Source: Chryseobacterium scophthalmum
GTDB lineage: Bacteria; Bacteroidota; Bacteroidia; Flavobacteriales; Weeksellaceae
Length of the DNA stretch: 64,000 nucleotides
Reading direction: 5' to 3'
NCBI RefSeq assembly: GCF_900143185.1
Contig: NZ_FSRQ01000006.1
Coordinates: 95,693-159,692 of the forward strand
Each line of letters begins with the position of its first letter. Position 1 is the first letter of the stretch. The notes beneath the pieces were generated by a model. It did no database searches, was not told where the DNA came from, and saw only the letters and a list, made by a program, of their open reading frames with translations. Positions 52,088 through 60,795 of the stretch are shown in pieces. A program made the translations under genes and the position numbers.

Positions 52088-54439
52088 TTAGAAAGGATAT
52101 CCAATGGCAATATTCAGAATCAGATTATCTTTTCTCCAGCTTGAATCTCCAAAATTGATTCTGTCGAAAGTCCATCGGTCGCCTTTTTCGTAATATGGAA
52201 CTCTTAGAGGCATTGCCAAATCAAGTCTTAAAACTAAAATTGAGAAATCTAATCGTAGACCAACTCCGGCTCCTACAGCAATTTCGGTTAAGAAATCTTT
52301 AGAAAATTTTCCTCCCGGTCTTGTATTAACTCCTTTATCATCGATATCATCATTAATCAGCCAGATGTTTCCGGCATCTACAAATGCGGCAACATTTAAG
52401 AATTTATAAAGATTGGCTCTGTATTCTGCATTGAATTCTAACTTCACATCACCCGACTGATCAAACATAAACCTATTTTTTTCTTGATCAGGTCTCGGAT
52501 CGTAACTTCCAGGACCTAAAGTTCTTGCTCTGAATGCTCTGATACTGTTACTTCCTCCTACAAAAAACTGTCTTGAGAAAGGAATATGCTCTGAATTTCC
52601 GTAAGGAATGGCAACTCCTGCAATAAGTCTTGACGCGAAAGATGTTTTCTCATTAAACTTATGATAGAATCTTACATCGTTTTCAATTTTGGCATACTGA
52701 CTGAAAGGAATACCGAAAATTGTTTTCTCTTTTCCCTCTTTTGCATTGGCTCCCGTTACAAGACCTGTAATATTTCCTGCTAAATCGAGCATTCCTTTAT
52801 AGTAGAATGTATTTTTTCTCGGAAGCATTGTTGTGGAGTAGGTGTAAGAATAAGTGGGTCCAAAAATTAATTGTTTGTCAACAATTCTTTGTTGATAAGC
52901 ATTGCCGTCTGAAATTGAATCAAATTTTGCAGTAACATTGGCCGGACGAATTAAAGAAACGTCAAAAATATTGAGTTCATGTTCTTTTCTTACATTTTCT
53001 TTCCATTGATATCCAAATGAAGCATTAAATGTATTTAAAGAGTATAAAGTGGTTCTGTTCTGAAATTCATAACCTAATTTAACATTGGTTCTCGGTACGA
53101 AAGCACTCGAAGAATTAAAACGGAAAGGCGCTACAATTCTCGGAATAGATAATTGTACATTAGTTCCCGCTCTGAAAATATTTTCAGCATCTGCAGGACC
53201 GCCCATTTGAACATCGAATGCTCCATAAACAGAAGCTTTAAACTGTTCTGCACCACGGAAAAAATTTCGTTGCGTCCAGTTTAAATTTAATTCACTTCCT
53301 GCATAATTCGCAGAATTGGTTCTTCCCAAAGCTTCCAAGCGTAAAGATTGAAGTTCTCTTGGAGTCAATACATAATATGCATCAAACTTATGATTTAAAG
53401 AATCTGAAACGACAAATTCATTTTTCACAAATTTAAAAACACCCAGACTGATCAATCGGTTAAGTGATAAATTGTGGTCTTTTCTATTGTAGATATCACC
53501 TTGATTGAAATATAAAGCTCGGTCAAAAATTCTTGGTTTAAATTTTTTATCAGGATCAACTACGTAAATATTATTGTACTCATATCCTTTCAAAGAATCG
53601 GGATTCATCGGGATATTGTATTTTCCTTTTTTAGCATCACGGAGATTGTAATTAGGAAAAACAACCACTTTATCAATCGTAAATTGTTCGGTTGCCAATT
53701 TCGGTGTGTTGTCTTTCAGCTTTACGATAAGCTCAACTTTTGGATCTTTAGTTACCGTACTGTCTGCTTGCACAATAATATTGTCTGGACTGAAATAATA
53801 AAAACCTTTGTCTTTTAGCTCATTGTCGATTCTTTGTCGTTCGTTTTTGATGACATCAAGATCGAACGGATTTCCTGCTTTAAGTAACGTTTTTTCTTTT
53901 AAATTCTGTATTTCGGAATTTATAAGTGTAGAATCTTTTGGGAAATTCACATTGCTGATTAAATATCTCGCTCCAGGATTTAAGATGTAAATGACCTGCG
54001 CTTTTTTATTTTTTGAAACCGTGTCATATTTAGCTTTTGCATTAAAATAACCTTTGTTTTCAGAATAATTTACTATAATGTCTTTATTAAATTCTCTGTC
54101 AACATCTCCCAATAAAACTGGTTCTTCACCAAATTTATATTTCAGCCAGTATTTTATGCCTTTTTCTTTTTTAGGTTCTTTCGTAGTATTGTATGCATAC
54201 AGTTTCGGTCTTAAACCAAGAAAAGTAGAATTAGGTTTTGGGGTGAGGCTTTCTTCCAATGCAGACTGCAATTCACTTTTTTCTTTTTTTGAAAGAGAAT
54301 CGTTTTCTATTTTTACTTCAGCTCCGGTATAGAGCATTTGCCCGTCTTTCAGAAATTTGGTATTGCTACAAGAGATAACTGCCACCGTCATTCCCGATGC
54401 CAAAAAATATTTGCAGTATATATTAAAGGTATTCTTCAT
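52088..54439 (-). CDS. tamL: Translocation and assembly module lipoprotein TamL (BamA/TamA-like)
   Basis: 783 residues with a lipoprotein signal ending VISC (Cys at 24), so this BamA-like protein is lipid-anchored. POTRA-type domains span about residues 30-370; for example GDVDREFNKDIIVNYSENKG near 115-134. The C-terminal Omp85 barrel has VRFYHKFNEKTSFASRLIAG near 585, the VGGSNSIRAFRARTLGPGSY block near 625 (the conserved VRGF-like lid loop) and VGAGVGLRLDFSILVLRLDLA near 730, ending in AIGYPF. It likely inserts outer membrane or surface proteins with TamB. Its ATG shares one base with the tamB stop (TAATG). Confidence 0.9.
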   Translation of the reverse strand: MKNTFNIYCKYFLASGMTVAVISCSNTKFLKDGQMLYTGAEVKIENDSLSKKEKSELQSALEESLTPKPNSTFLGLRPKLYAYNTTKEPKKEKGIKYWLKYKFGEEPVLLGDVDREFNKDIIVNYSENKGYFNAKAKYDTVSKNKKAQVIYILNPGARYLISNVNFPKDSTLINSEIQNLKEKTLLKAGNPFDLDVIKNERQRIDNELKDKGFYYFSPDNIIVQADSTVTKDPKVELIVKLKDNTPKLATEQFTIDKVVVFPNYNLRDAKKGKYNIPMNPDSLKGYEYNNIYVVDPDKKFKPRIFDRALYFNQGDIYNRKDHNLSLNRLISLGVFKFVKNEFVVSDSLNHKFDAYYVLTPRELQSLRLEALGRTNSANYAGSELNLNWTQRNFFRGAEQFKASVYGAFDVQMGGPADAENIFRAGTNVQLSIPRIVAPFRFNSSSAFVPRTNVKLGYEFQNRTTLYSLNTFNASFGYQWKENVRKEHELNIFDVSLIRPANVTAKFDSISDGNAYQQRIVDKQLIFGPTYSYTYSTTMLPRKNTFYYKGMLDLAGNITGLVTGANAKEGKEKTIFGIPFSQYAKIENDVRFYHKFNEKTSFASRLIAGVAIPYGNSEHIPFSRQFFVGGSNSIRAFRARTLGPGSYDPRPDQEKNRFMFDQSGDVKLEFNAEYRANLYKFLNVAAFVDAGNIWLINDDIDDKGVNTRPGGKFSKDFLTEIAVGAGVGLRLDFSILVLRLDLAMPLRVPYYEKGDRWTFDRINFGDSSWRKDNLILNIAIGYPF

Positions 54440-57400
54440 TATTTAAATTCTACGACTTGGTTATCTTGTTTTCTTTTATTTTCTCTGATTTCCTTGTTTC
54501 TCTGATTTCTCGATTTACGGAAGATATCACGGAATTTATCGTAATCTAATGTGATAATAAACCCAACTCCGGTTTCTATAATTTGTCCTTGTAAAGCAAC
54601 CTGATAATCATTTTTTCGGTAAGCTCTTAGCATATATCTTCCGTCTCTAGAAAGGCTGTAATCTATCGTAACATCTCCTGCAATATTGGTCGTATTCTCG
54701 TTTTGTCTCGCTTCACCTTCCAATCCGAAATTACTTCCTACCGTAACTTTTAGACGGTCATTTAATAATTTTTTGCTGATGTCGATATTCAGGTCGGTTC
54801 TTGTATTCTGTTGTCCGGTAGAATAATCTTCGGTAGATTCAAGATCAAAATTCAGATCAACTCCTTTTATAAGATTTGAAGCAATATTATTAAGTTGTTG
54901 CGAAAGAATTTTACTCACACTCTGTCTCGCCAATGTCTCAGCTGAAACTCCGGAATTGCTTTCGAAAGGATTTTCACCGATAAAACGATTCAGTAAGAGC
55001 AAAGCAAAAACCTGCTTATTCATTTCATTTTCGTCTTGTCGCAATTGAGATAATTTTCCGTCTACTGTTTCTGTAACGGTAGAAGAAACCGCGTTATTTT
55101 TTTCGTCTGTGGTAATATCAAAAGAGATATCAGGTTTCAAAAGTTCTCCTTTAAGAATCAGTAATGTATTGAATGGAATTCTTTGTTTAAACTGATTAAG
55201 ATCTGCAGGATTTCCTCCAAACTGTTGTTCCACAAGATCAATAGGCGCTGCATTGGTTTTATAGATTGCGGTAATATCTAATTTGGCAGTTGTTGGTTCG
55301 CCGGTCCAGGTGATGGTACTTCCTTTTTGGATGTCAAATTTTCTTTTCAAAAGACTGACAGACATTTCGTAGCTTCCTTTTTCTACCTGATAAACGCCGA
55401 CTAAAGTTGTTTTTCCTGAAGGATCAATTCCGCCCGTTAAATCTGCTTCACCCTGAAGTTTTACAAAATCTCCGTTGGCTTTGTCAATAATGATCGACAT
55501 TTTTGCTTCTTTATCTACTTCAATATTAACATTCACATCCAATCCTTTAATAGGACTTTCTGCTTTGACAGAATCAGCTTTTATGGTTTTATTAAGAGCA
55601 ATCTGATCCTGATCGATGAATTCTACAATCCCGTCTCTTTCCTGTAACGACGGGCTCGATTGCGGAAGGACAAAAGTGAAATCTGTTTTTTCTGAAACTG
55701 CCAATCTACCATCAACTTTTGGTAAATCTAGATTCCCACCCACTTTTAATGCCGCATCAATTGCAAGAATTCCGTACATCATAGCATCGTTTGATTTTTC
55801 AGAATTTACGACTTTGAAATCTTTAGCTTTTAGGTCTAAATTAAATGCAAAATCTCTGTAAGTCTGCGTTAGAATTTGTCCGTCAATATTCAGAGCATTT
55901 CCGTCTTTGTCTTTAATTTTAAAGTCGTCAAACTCAATTCCGCGGTTGGTAAATCCTATTTTATCGTTGATGTTTCTGAAATCACTTCCGGTTTGCGCAA
56001 TCATTAATCCGACATTATTTAGTTTAATATCACCCAAAATTCTCGGTGCAGTTGTCGTTCCTGTAATTTTTAAATCTCCCGAAAGATAACCTTCGGTATT
56101 GGTAATTGCATTCATCGAAAAGCCCTGAAGTGTTTTCATCTGAAGCTGATTCATATTTAAATTTAAATCAAACGTACTCGAAGTAGTGTTGTAATTTCCT
56201 AAAATCTTCACATCATTATTATTCCCGGAAAGTGCAATGTCTGCATTCAGAAGATTTGCGGATTGGTTATTGACTTTAATCGCCAAATTTCCTACCGGAC
56301 TTCCATAAACAATCAGATCAGAAACATTGATGTCTGAAGTGAACGTCATATTTTTGGTTAAATCTCTCAACTGCGCTGTTCCGTTGATGGTTCCTTTCGC
56401 TAACAATGAATCTTTTTTGATGATCTCTGTAATCGTTTCAATTTTAAAATCTTTCAAAGAAACATTCAGCGGACTGGTTGGTGAACTGCTTTCAGACTGT
56501 AAAGAGATTTCGGCTCCCGAATTGGAAAGTTTAAAATTATCCGCAACAATTCCCTGACTGAAAATCTGAATTTTATTGTTTTCAGCAACCGTCCAATCCA
56601 TATAATTTAATTTTAAACCATTCGGATTCAACGATATTTCGGTAACATCATTCAGCGATTTGGCATTTCCTGCAATCAGGAACTGCGTTTGATCTTTATC
56701 GTCTTTTGTGGTGATATTATAATTGATGATATTATTGGCAACATCGCCATTAATGTTCACTTTATTTAAAGCAAAACTTTCACTTTTCAAAGCAGCAACA
56801 CTAAGATCATATTGTAAAGCCTGATTTTCGTTGGTGATTTTCAGATTGGTGTTTTCTAAAGTATTTGTTCCGTACAAAACCTGTGGAATTTTTGCATCTA
56901 ATTCTATTTTCTGAGAATCTGCATTGTAATTTCCTGTAATATTGATGGTTTCAAAACTTTTCAGATCCGGTACAAATTTTCTGATCAAGTCATCATTTTT
57001 AATCGCTGCATTGATGGTGAAAAATTGTCCGGCATCAATTTTCTGAGCTTTGCCAGGTTTTTGAAACTGATAATATTGATTAATGGTTTGCGATAAAGCT
57101 CCAAAAATCTGAGTCAGTTTATATTTACCATTCAATTCAACATCTGCAATCTGCGAATTGAATTGAATTAAAGTTGAATCTGCTCTTGAAACTGCATTCA
57201 ATCTAACTTCCTGGATAGGGTAGACTTCTTTGGTATCTGAAATGGCAAAATCCTTTAAATTAAGATATCCGTTCAGATTATCCGGATCTAAGCTTTTAAA
57301 ATCGGCATCAATTCCACCCGCAATGATCATTGGAGAACTGTAGAATCCTAATTTGTTTAGATCTAATTTATTAATATTTCCATTGACTTTTACTGTCGGA

Positions 57401-59547
57401 TTTTTCTCATCGTAAACTCCGGAAGCAGCAAGATGTAAATTGGCATTCGGATCTTTTGAGTTTAAATCAATATCATAAGCGCCACGGTTTATTTTACCTT
57501 TCAGATTCATATTCTGATAGGTGTAACCGTTGTAAGTTGCAGATCGTACGTCACCCGAAAGATTTGCAGACATTGTTTTTGGGTCAAAACCTTGTCCTTT
57601 TGCATTGATGGTTGCGGTGACACTTCCAATATCTTTATTTTGAATCAGTTTTCCGATCTGAAGACTCTGAAGATTGGCTTTTACATCAAAAGTTTCTCTG
57701 TTTTTTTTGCGCATATCGGCTTTAGCAATCACGGCAGCGTTTCCTAATGTGGAAGTCAGACGCAAATTGGCATCCACAACTTTGGTAGTACCTTTTGCAG
57801 TTCCACGGATTGTAAAAGAAGATGGCAAAGTAATATTGTTCGGAATTGTGTTTTTCGGAACTAAATTATAAATGGTTTTTGAAGAAGAAGAAACTTCTGC
57901 AATTTTTAGATCGTAATACAACTGATCAGGATTCATCGCATTTTTGATCTTTCCTGAAGCTAAAACTCTCAATTGGTCTAAACCTGAAACTTTCAGATTT
58001 TGAATCATTAAATCATTCACAGTTCCGTTCACCAATGCATTTACATTTAAAGTTGCATTAGGATATTTGTTAAATGGTGCGGTATTTTTTAAGGTCGGAA
58101 CTAAATTTAAAATATCAGAAAAACCAATTTTAGAATCACGGATATCGGCTGAAATTTTTACCGCTCCAAGATTAAATGATAATTGGTCAATCGAATTATA
58201 ATTTAAAATAACTTCGTCACGCAAAATGGTTTTCGGAGTCTGCAGGTAAAGGTTTTTTAAATACGCTTCTTTTTCTGCGTAAACAAAATCGGTGTTGAAT
58301 TTTTGAATATCTAAACCTCTTGATTCCTGTATTTCTGCTGATTTTACAGAACCTGCAAAACCATTGTTTTCCATTTTAAAATTTCGAACGTCGATATTTA
58401 ATTTATCAAAATTAAGATGGTTAAAATCCATTCCGCTTTTTGTAGGAGCGATGGCTGTATTGTTGTAAGCGATTTTTACATCATCTAAATGAAGTCTCCC
58501 CAAAAGGACTTTCATTGCTTTTTCTTTTGCCGAATTTTTTGAAACTTCAGGCTTTTCTTCGTTTTTAGGATTTGCGTTTTTCGTTGGAAGGAATAAATTG
58601 GCGTTGATATTTGCTCCGGTTAAATAAACATTTCCAACATTATAATCGTTGTTTTCAAGATCAATGCTGTTCACTTTCGTGCTTAATTCTTTAAAAAGAA
58701 CTTTCGCAAACGTTTTGGTATTGTCGTCGCCGTAGTCAATATCAAAATTGGTTAGGTTTATTTTGTTTAAACCTAATTTCATTGCCTTTTTCTGATTCAG
58801 AGAATCTACTTTTTCTTCTACATTGGCTGCAACTTCCTTTACCAGATCTTGTTTTAGTTTTAATTTTAATCCATCAAGATTAATATCGTTTACTGCGTAA
58901 GAGTTGTTTTGAAGGTCGAAAGTTTTTACCCGGGTATCAAAAGATTTGAAATATACTTTAATATCGTTTCGGGATTGCTGATCGTTGAAAGTGATCCCGA
59001 TATCTTTTAATTTAATTTTATCAAGAGAAATAATAAAAGGTTTTGACGGTTTTTGCTCCTGTTCTTTATCGGAAGTTGCAAAAGCATCAATAATATAATC
59101 GAAATTGAATTTTCCGTCTGGTTTTCTTACCACATTTGCGCGAACGCCTTCTAAATCTATGGAGGTAATATCAGCTTTAGAATTAATCAATTTCCACATG
59201 TCTAAACCGACATCAAATTTTTTCACCGCTAAAAGGGTATCGATATTCTGACCTTTTAAATATAGATTTTCCATCACCAAACTGTTTGGGAAAGCTATAT
59301 AGACTTTGTCGAGACTTACTTTGGTTTTTATTTTTTTCTCAAGGTAAACTATGAGTTTATCTTTTACAAAGTTCTGAACCACCGGAAGTCTTAAACTTAA
59401 GATAAGCAGGATGATTAAAACGACAAAAGAGATAATTGTAATAACAATACCTCTGAGAATTTTTCTTTTGTTGAATTTCAGTTTCAAATTTTTGTGATTT
59501 AGACAAATATACAATTCGTTTTTGGGTTGGCGAACGGATTGTTTCAC
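54439..59547 (-). CDS. tamB: Translocation/assembly module protein TamB
   Basis: 1702 residues from the ATG at 59547; a TTG at 59487 (1682 residues) is an alternative, because a -7 box lies between the two. A membrane anchor (about residues 32-52, GIVITIISFVVLIILLILSL) is followed by a very long series of beta segments forming a hydrophobic groove, with repeated patterns such as LNGNLKIS/NVNGNIN. The C-terminal DUF490/TamB domain covers about residues 1240-1690 and ends in GVGFIITLDYDKFRDIFRKS with a very basic tail. TamB spans the periplasm; it works with the TamL barrel and may also carry phospholipids. Confidence 0.93.
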   Translation of the reverse strand: MKQSVRQPKNELYICLNHKNLKLKFNKRKILRGIVITIISFVVLIILLILSLRLPVVQNFVKDKLIVYLEKKIKTKVSLDKVYIAFPNSLVMENLYLKGQNIDTLLAVKKFDVGLDMWKLINSKADITSIDLEGVRANVVRKPDGKFNFDYIIDAFATSDKEQEQKPSKPFIISLDKIKLKDIGITFNDQQSRNDIKVYFKSFDTRVKTFDLQNNSYAVNDINLDGLKLKLKQDLVKEVAANVEEKVDSLNQKKAMKLGLNKINLTNFDIDYGDDNTKTFAKVLFKELSTKVNSIDLENNDYNVGNVYLTGANINANLFLPTKNANPKNEEKPEVSKNSAKEKAMKVLLGRLHLDDVKIAYNNTAIAPTKSGMDFNHLNFDKLNIDVRNFKMENNGFAGSVKSAEIQESRGLDIQKFNTDFVYAEKEAYLKNLYLQTPKTILRDEVILNYNSIDQLSFNLGAVKISADIRDSKIGFSDILNLVPTLKNTAPFNKYPNATLNVNALVNGTVNDLMIQNLKVSGLDQLRVLASGKIKNAMNPDQLYYDLKIAEVSSSSKTIYNLVPKNTIPNNITLPSSFTIRGTAKGTTKVVDANLRLTSTLGNAAVIAKADMRKKNRETFDVKANLQSLQIGKLIQNKDIGSVTATINAKGQGFDPKTMSANLSGDVRSATYNGYTYQNMNLKGKINRGAYDIDLNSKDPNANLHLAASGVYDEKNPTVKVNGNINKLDLNKLGFYSSPMIIAGGIDADFKSLDPDNLNGYLNLKDFAISDTKEVYPIQEVRLNAVSRADSTLIQFNSQIADVELNGKYKLTQIFGALSQTINQYYQFQKPGKAQKIDAGQFFTINAAIKNDDLIRKFVPDLKSFETINITGNYNADSQKIELDAKIPQVLYGTNTLENTNLKITNENQALQYDLSVAALKSESFALNKVNINGDVANNIINYNITTKDDKDQTQFLIAGNAKSLNDVTEISLNPNGLKLNYMDWTVAENNKIQIFSQGIVADNFKLSNSGAEISLQSESSSPTSPLNVSLKDFKIETITEIIKKDSLLAKGTINGTAQLRDLTKNMTFTSDINVSDLIVYGSPVGNLAIKVNNQSANLLNADIALSGNNNDVKILGNYNTTSSTFDLNLNMNQLQMKTLQGFSMNAITNTEGYLSGDLKITGTTTAPRILGDIKLNNVGLMIAQTGSDFRNINDKIGFTNRGIEFDDFKIKDKDGNALNIDGQILTQTYRDFAFNLDLKAKDFKVVNSEKSNDAMMYGILAIDAALKVGGNLDLPKVDGRLAVSEKTDFTFVLPQSSPSLQERDGIVEFIDQDQIALNKTIKADSVKAESPIKGLDVNVNIEVDKEAKMSIIIDKANGDFVKLQGEADLTGGIDPSGKTTLVGVYQVEKGSYEMSVSLLKRKFDIQKGSTITWTGEPTTAKLDITAIYKTNAAPIDLVEQQFGGNPADLNQFKQRIPFNTLLILKGELLKPDISFDITTDEKNNAVSSTVTETVDGKLSQLRQDENEMNKQVFALLLLNRFIGENPFESNSGVSAETLARQSVSKILSQQLNNIASNLIKGVDLNFDLESTEDYSTGQQNTRTDLNIDISKKLLNDRLKVTVGSNFGLEGEARQNENTTNIAGDVTIDYSLSRDGRYMLRAYRKNDYQVALQGQIIETGVGFIITLDYDKFRDIFRKSRNQRNKEIRENKRKQDNQVVEFK
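59504..59511 (-). promoter_or_regulatory. Possible -7 box within the annotated start of tamB
   Basis: The minus strand reads TATATTTG, about 17 nt before an in-frame TTG codon at 59487. If used, tamB starts at that TTG and not at the ATG at 59547. Confidence 0.4.
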
Positions 59548-59726
59548 CGATGTTTAAATATTGAATCTTGTCTTATATTTTGAAAATTTGAAATTTAATA
59601 AGCTTCACCATAATTGTTTTTTTTGAAAAAGCCCATTGGTAAAGGCTTTGTTTAATAATATTAAGCAATATGTTTGCCAACGAGGGGTAGTTATGTTAAA
59701 AAAATGTAAATGTGGTAGCTGTTTTA

Positions 59727-59759
59727 AACTACAAAAACCTGCTCAGAGAACAGGTTTTT
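59727..59759 (-). terminator. Terminator after ccoP
   Basis: AAAAACCTG / CAGGTTTTT with a 9-nt loop, about 140 nt past the ccoP stop. The rest of the 59548-59898 gap holds no gene. Confidence 0.7.
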
Positions 59760-59898
59760 GCATGATGTATGCCTCAGTTGATAATTAAATATTATGGAAT
59801 ATTTAAAGTGAATAGGTTTTCAGATGTTAGTTGAGTTACAACTGCGACATACATCTGATGGAGATTCAATTCATAGTTTTATATATTTAGATGAGTAA

Positions 59899-60777
59899 TT
59901 ATTCTTGCCATTTTGCAATTTCTCCTTGCGGAGCTGCACCTCCTTGTTTTTCTGTGATAGGAGATTTTTCTTGATTGATATGATATATATAGGATGCGAT
60001 TTTTTCGGCGTCTCTTCCTGTAATGGTTCCTTCTTTTATGAATGGACGCATGGTTGGGTTGTTTGGCGAACCGTTTTCGAGCATCCAGAAAACATTTTTA
60101 AATAAACTTTTCTCTTTAATGTTAATCCAGTGTGTATCGGTTAAGTTTGGACCGATGCCGCCTTTTCCGCCGTCTGCATGACAGGTTACACAATTGGTTT
60201 TAAATAATTGCTCACCTTCTGCAATATAATCAGCGCTATATTTTGCGGTTTCTAAATTAATAGGCGGAGCATTTTTTTCGTATTCTTCAATGGAAGCCAG
60301 TTGTAATTTAGCTTCTTTATCGTATTCTGCTTCGGGATGAGCATAATCTGTGAAAGCAAACGCAATCATATAAACTGCACAGAAGATAATTCCGAAATAG
60401 AAAAGTCCGATCCACCATTTTGGTAATGAGTTGTCGAGTTCAGTAATTCCGTCGAACCCGTGATCAATCAAAATATCTTTTTCCTCAGCCTGCGATTGTT
60501 TTTTGAAAGCCGAATTCCAAAGTTTTAGATAATACGGAGTTGTTTTATCAGTAATATATTCCTGCTTCTCTTCTTCTGTCAATCTGCTGAACCTTTCGTT
60601 TTCTACCAAATCTCCGATAGAATTCATGATGAGCAATAAAATGGTGATGATGATTAACAATGCCCAAAAGAAAGGGGTAGAAAAATAATTGGCATCTTGT
60701 GCGAACATTTCGAACGCCATTACCGTAATTCCTATGGTTATTGCTATATATATAGATATGGGTGTTCTCGTTTTCAT
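59899..60777 (-). CDS. ccoP: cbb3-type cytochrome c oxidase subunit CcoP, single haem
   Basis: 292 residues. Three membrane segments are seen (about 8-25, 37-54, 122-143), with a cytoplasmic loop rich in Glu/Lys between the second and third. The first two may replace CcoQ. The periplasmic part has one haem c site, CVTCHADGGKGG near 196-207, with a Met ligand candidate in NPTMRPFI near 240. Proteobacterial CcoP has two haem sites; this shorter form is typical of Bacteroidota. It starts 18 nt after the ccoNO stop. Electrons pass through it to the fused NO subunit. Confidence 0.9.
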   Translation of the reverse strand: MKTRTPISIYIAITIGITVMAFEMFAQDANYFSTPFFWALLIIITILLLIMNSIGDLVENERFSRLTEEEKQEYITDKTTPYYLKLWNSAFKKQSQAEEKDILIDHGFDGITELDNSLPKWWIGLFYFGIIFCAVYMIAFAFTDYAHPEAEYDKEAKLQLASIEEYEKNAPPINLETAKYSADYIAEGEQLFKTNCVTCHADGGKGGIGPNLTDTHWINIKEKSLFKNVFWMLENGSPNNPTMRPFIKEGTITGRDAEKIASYIYHINQEKSPITEKQGGAAPQGEIAKWQE

Positions 60778-60795
60778 TGTAATAGATATTTAAAA

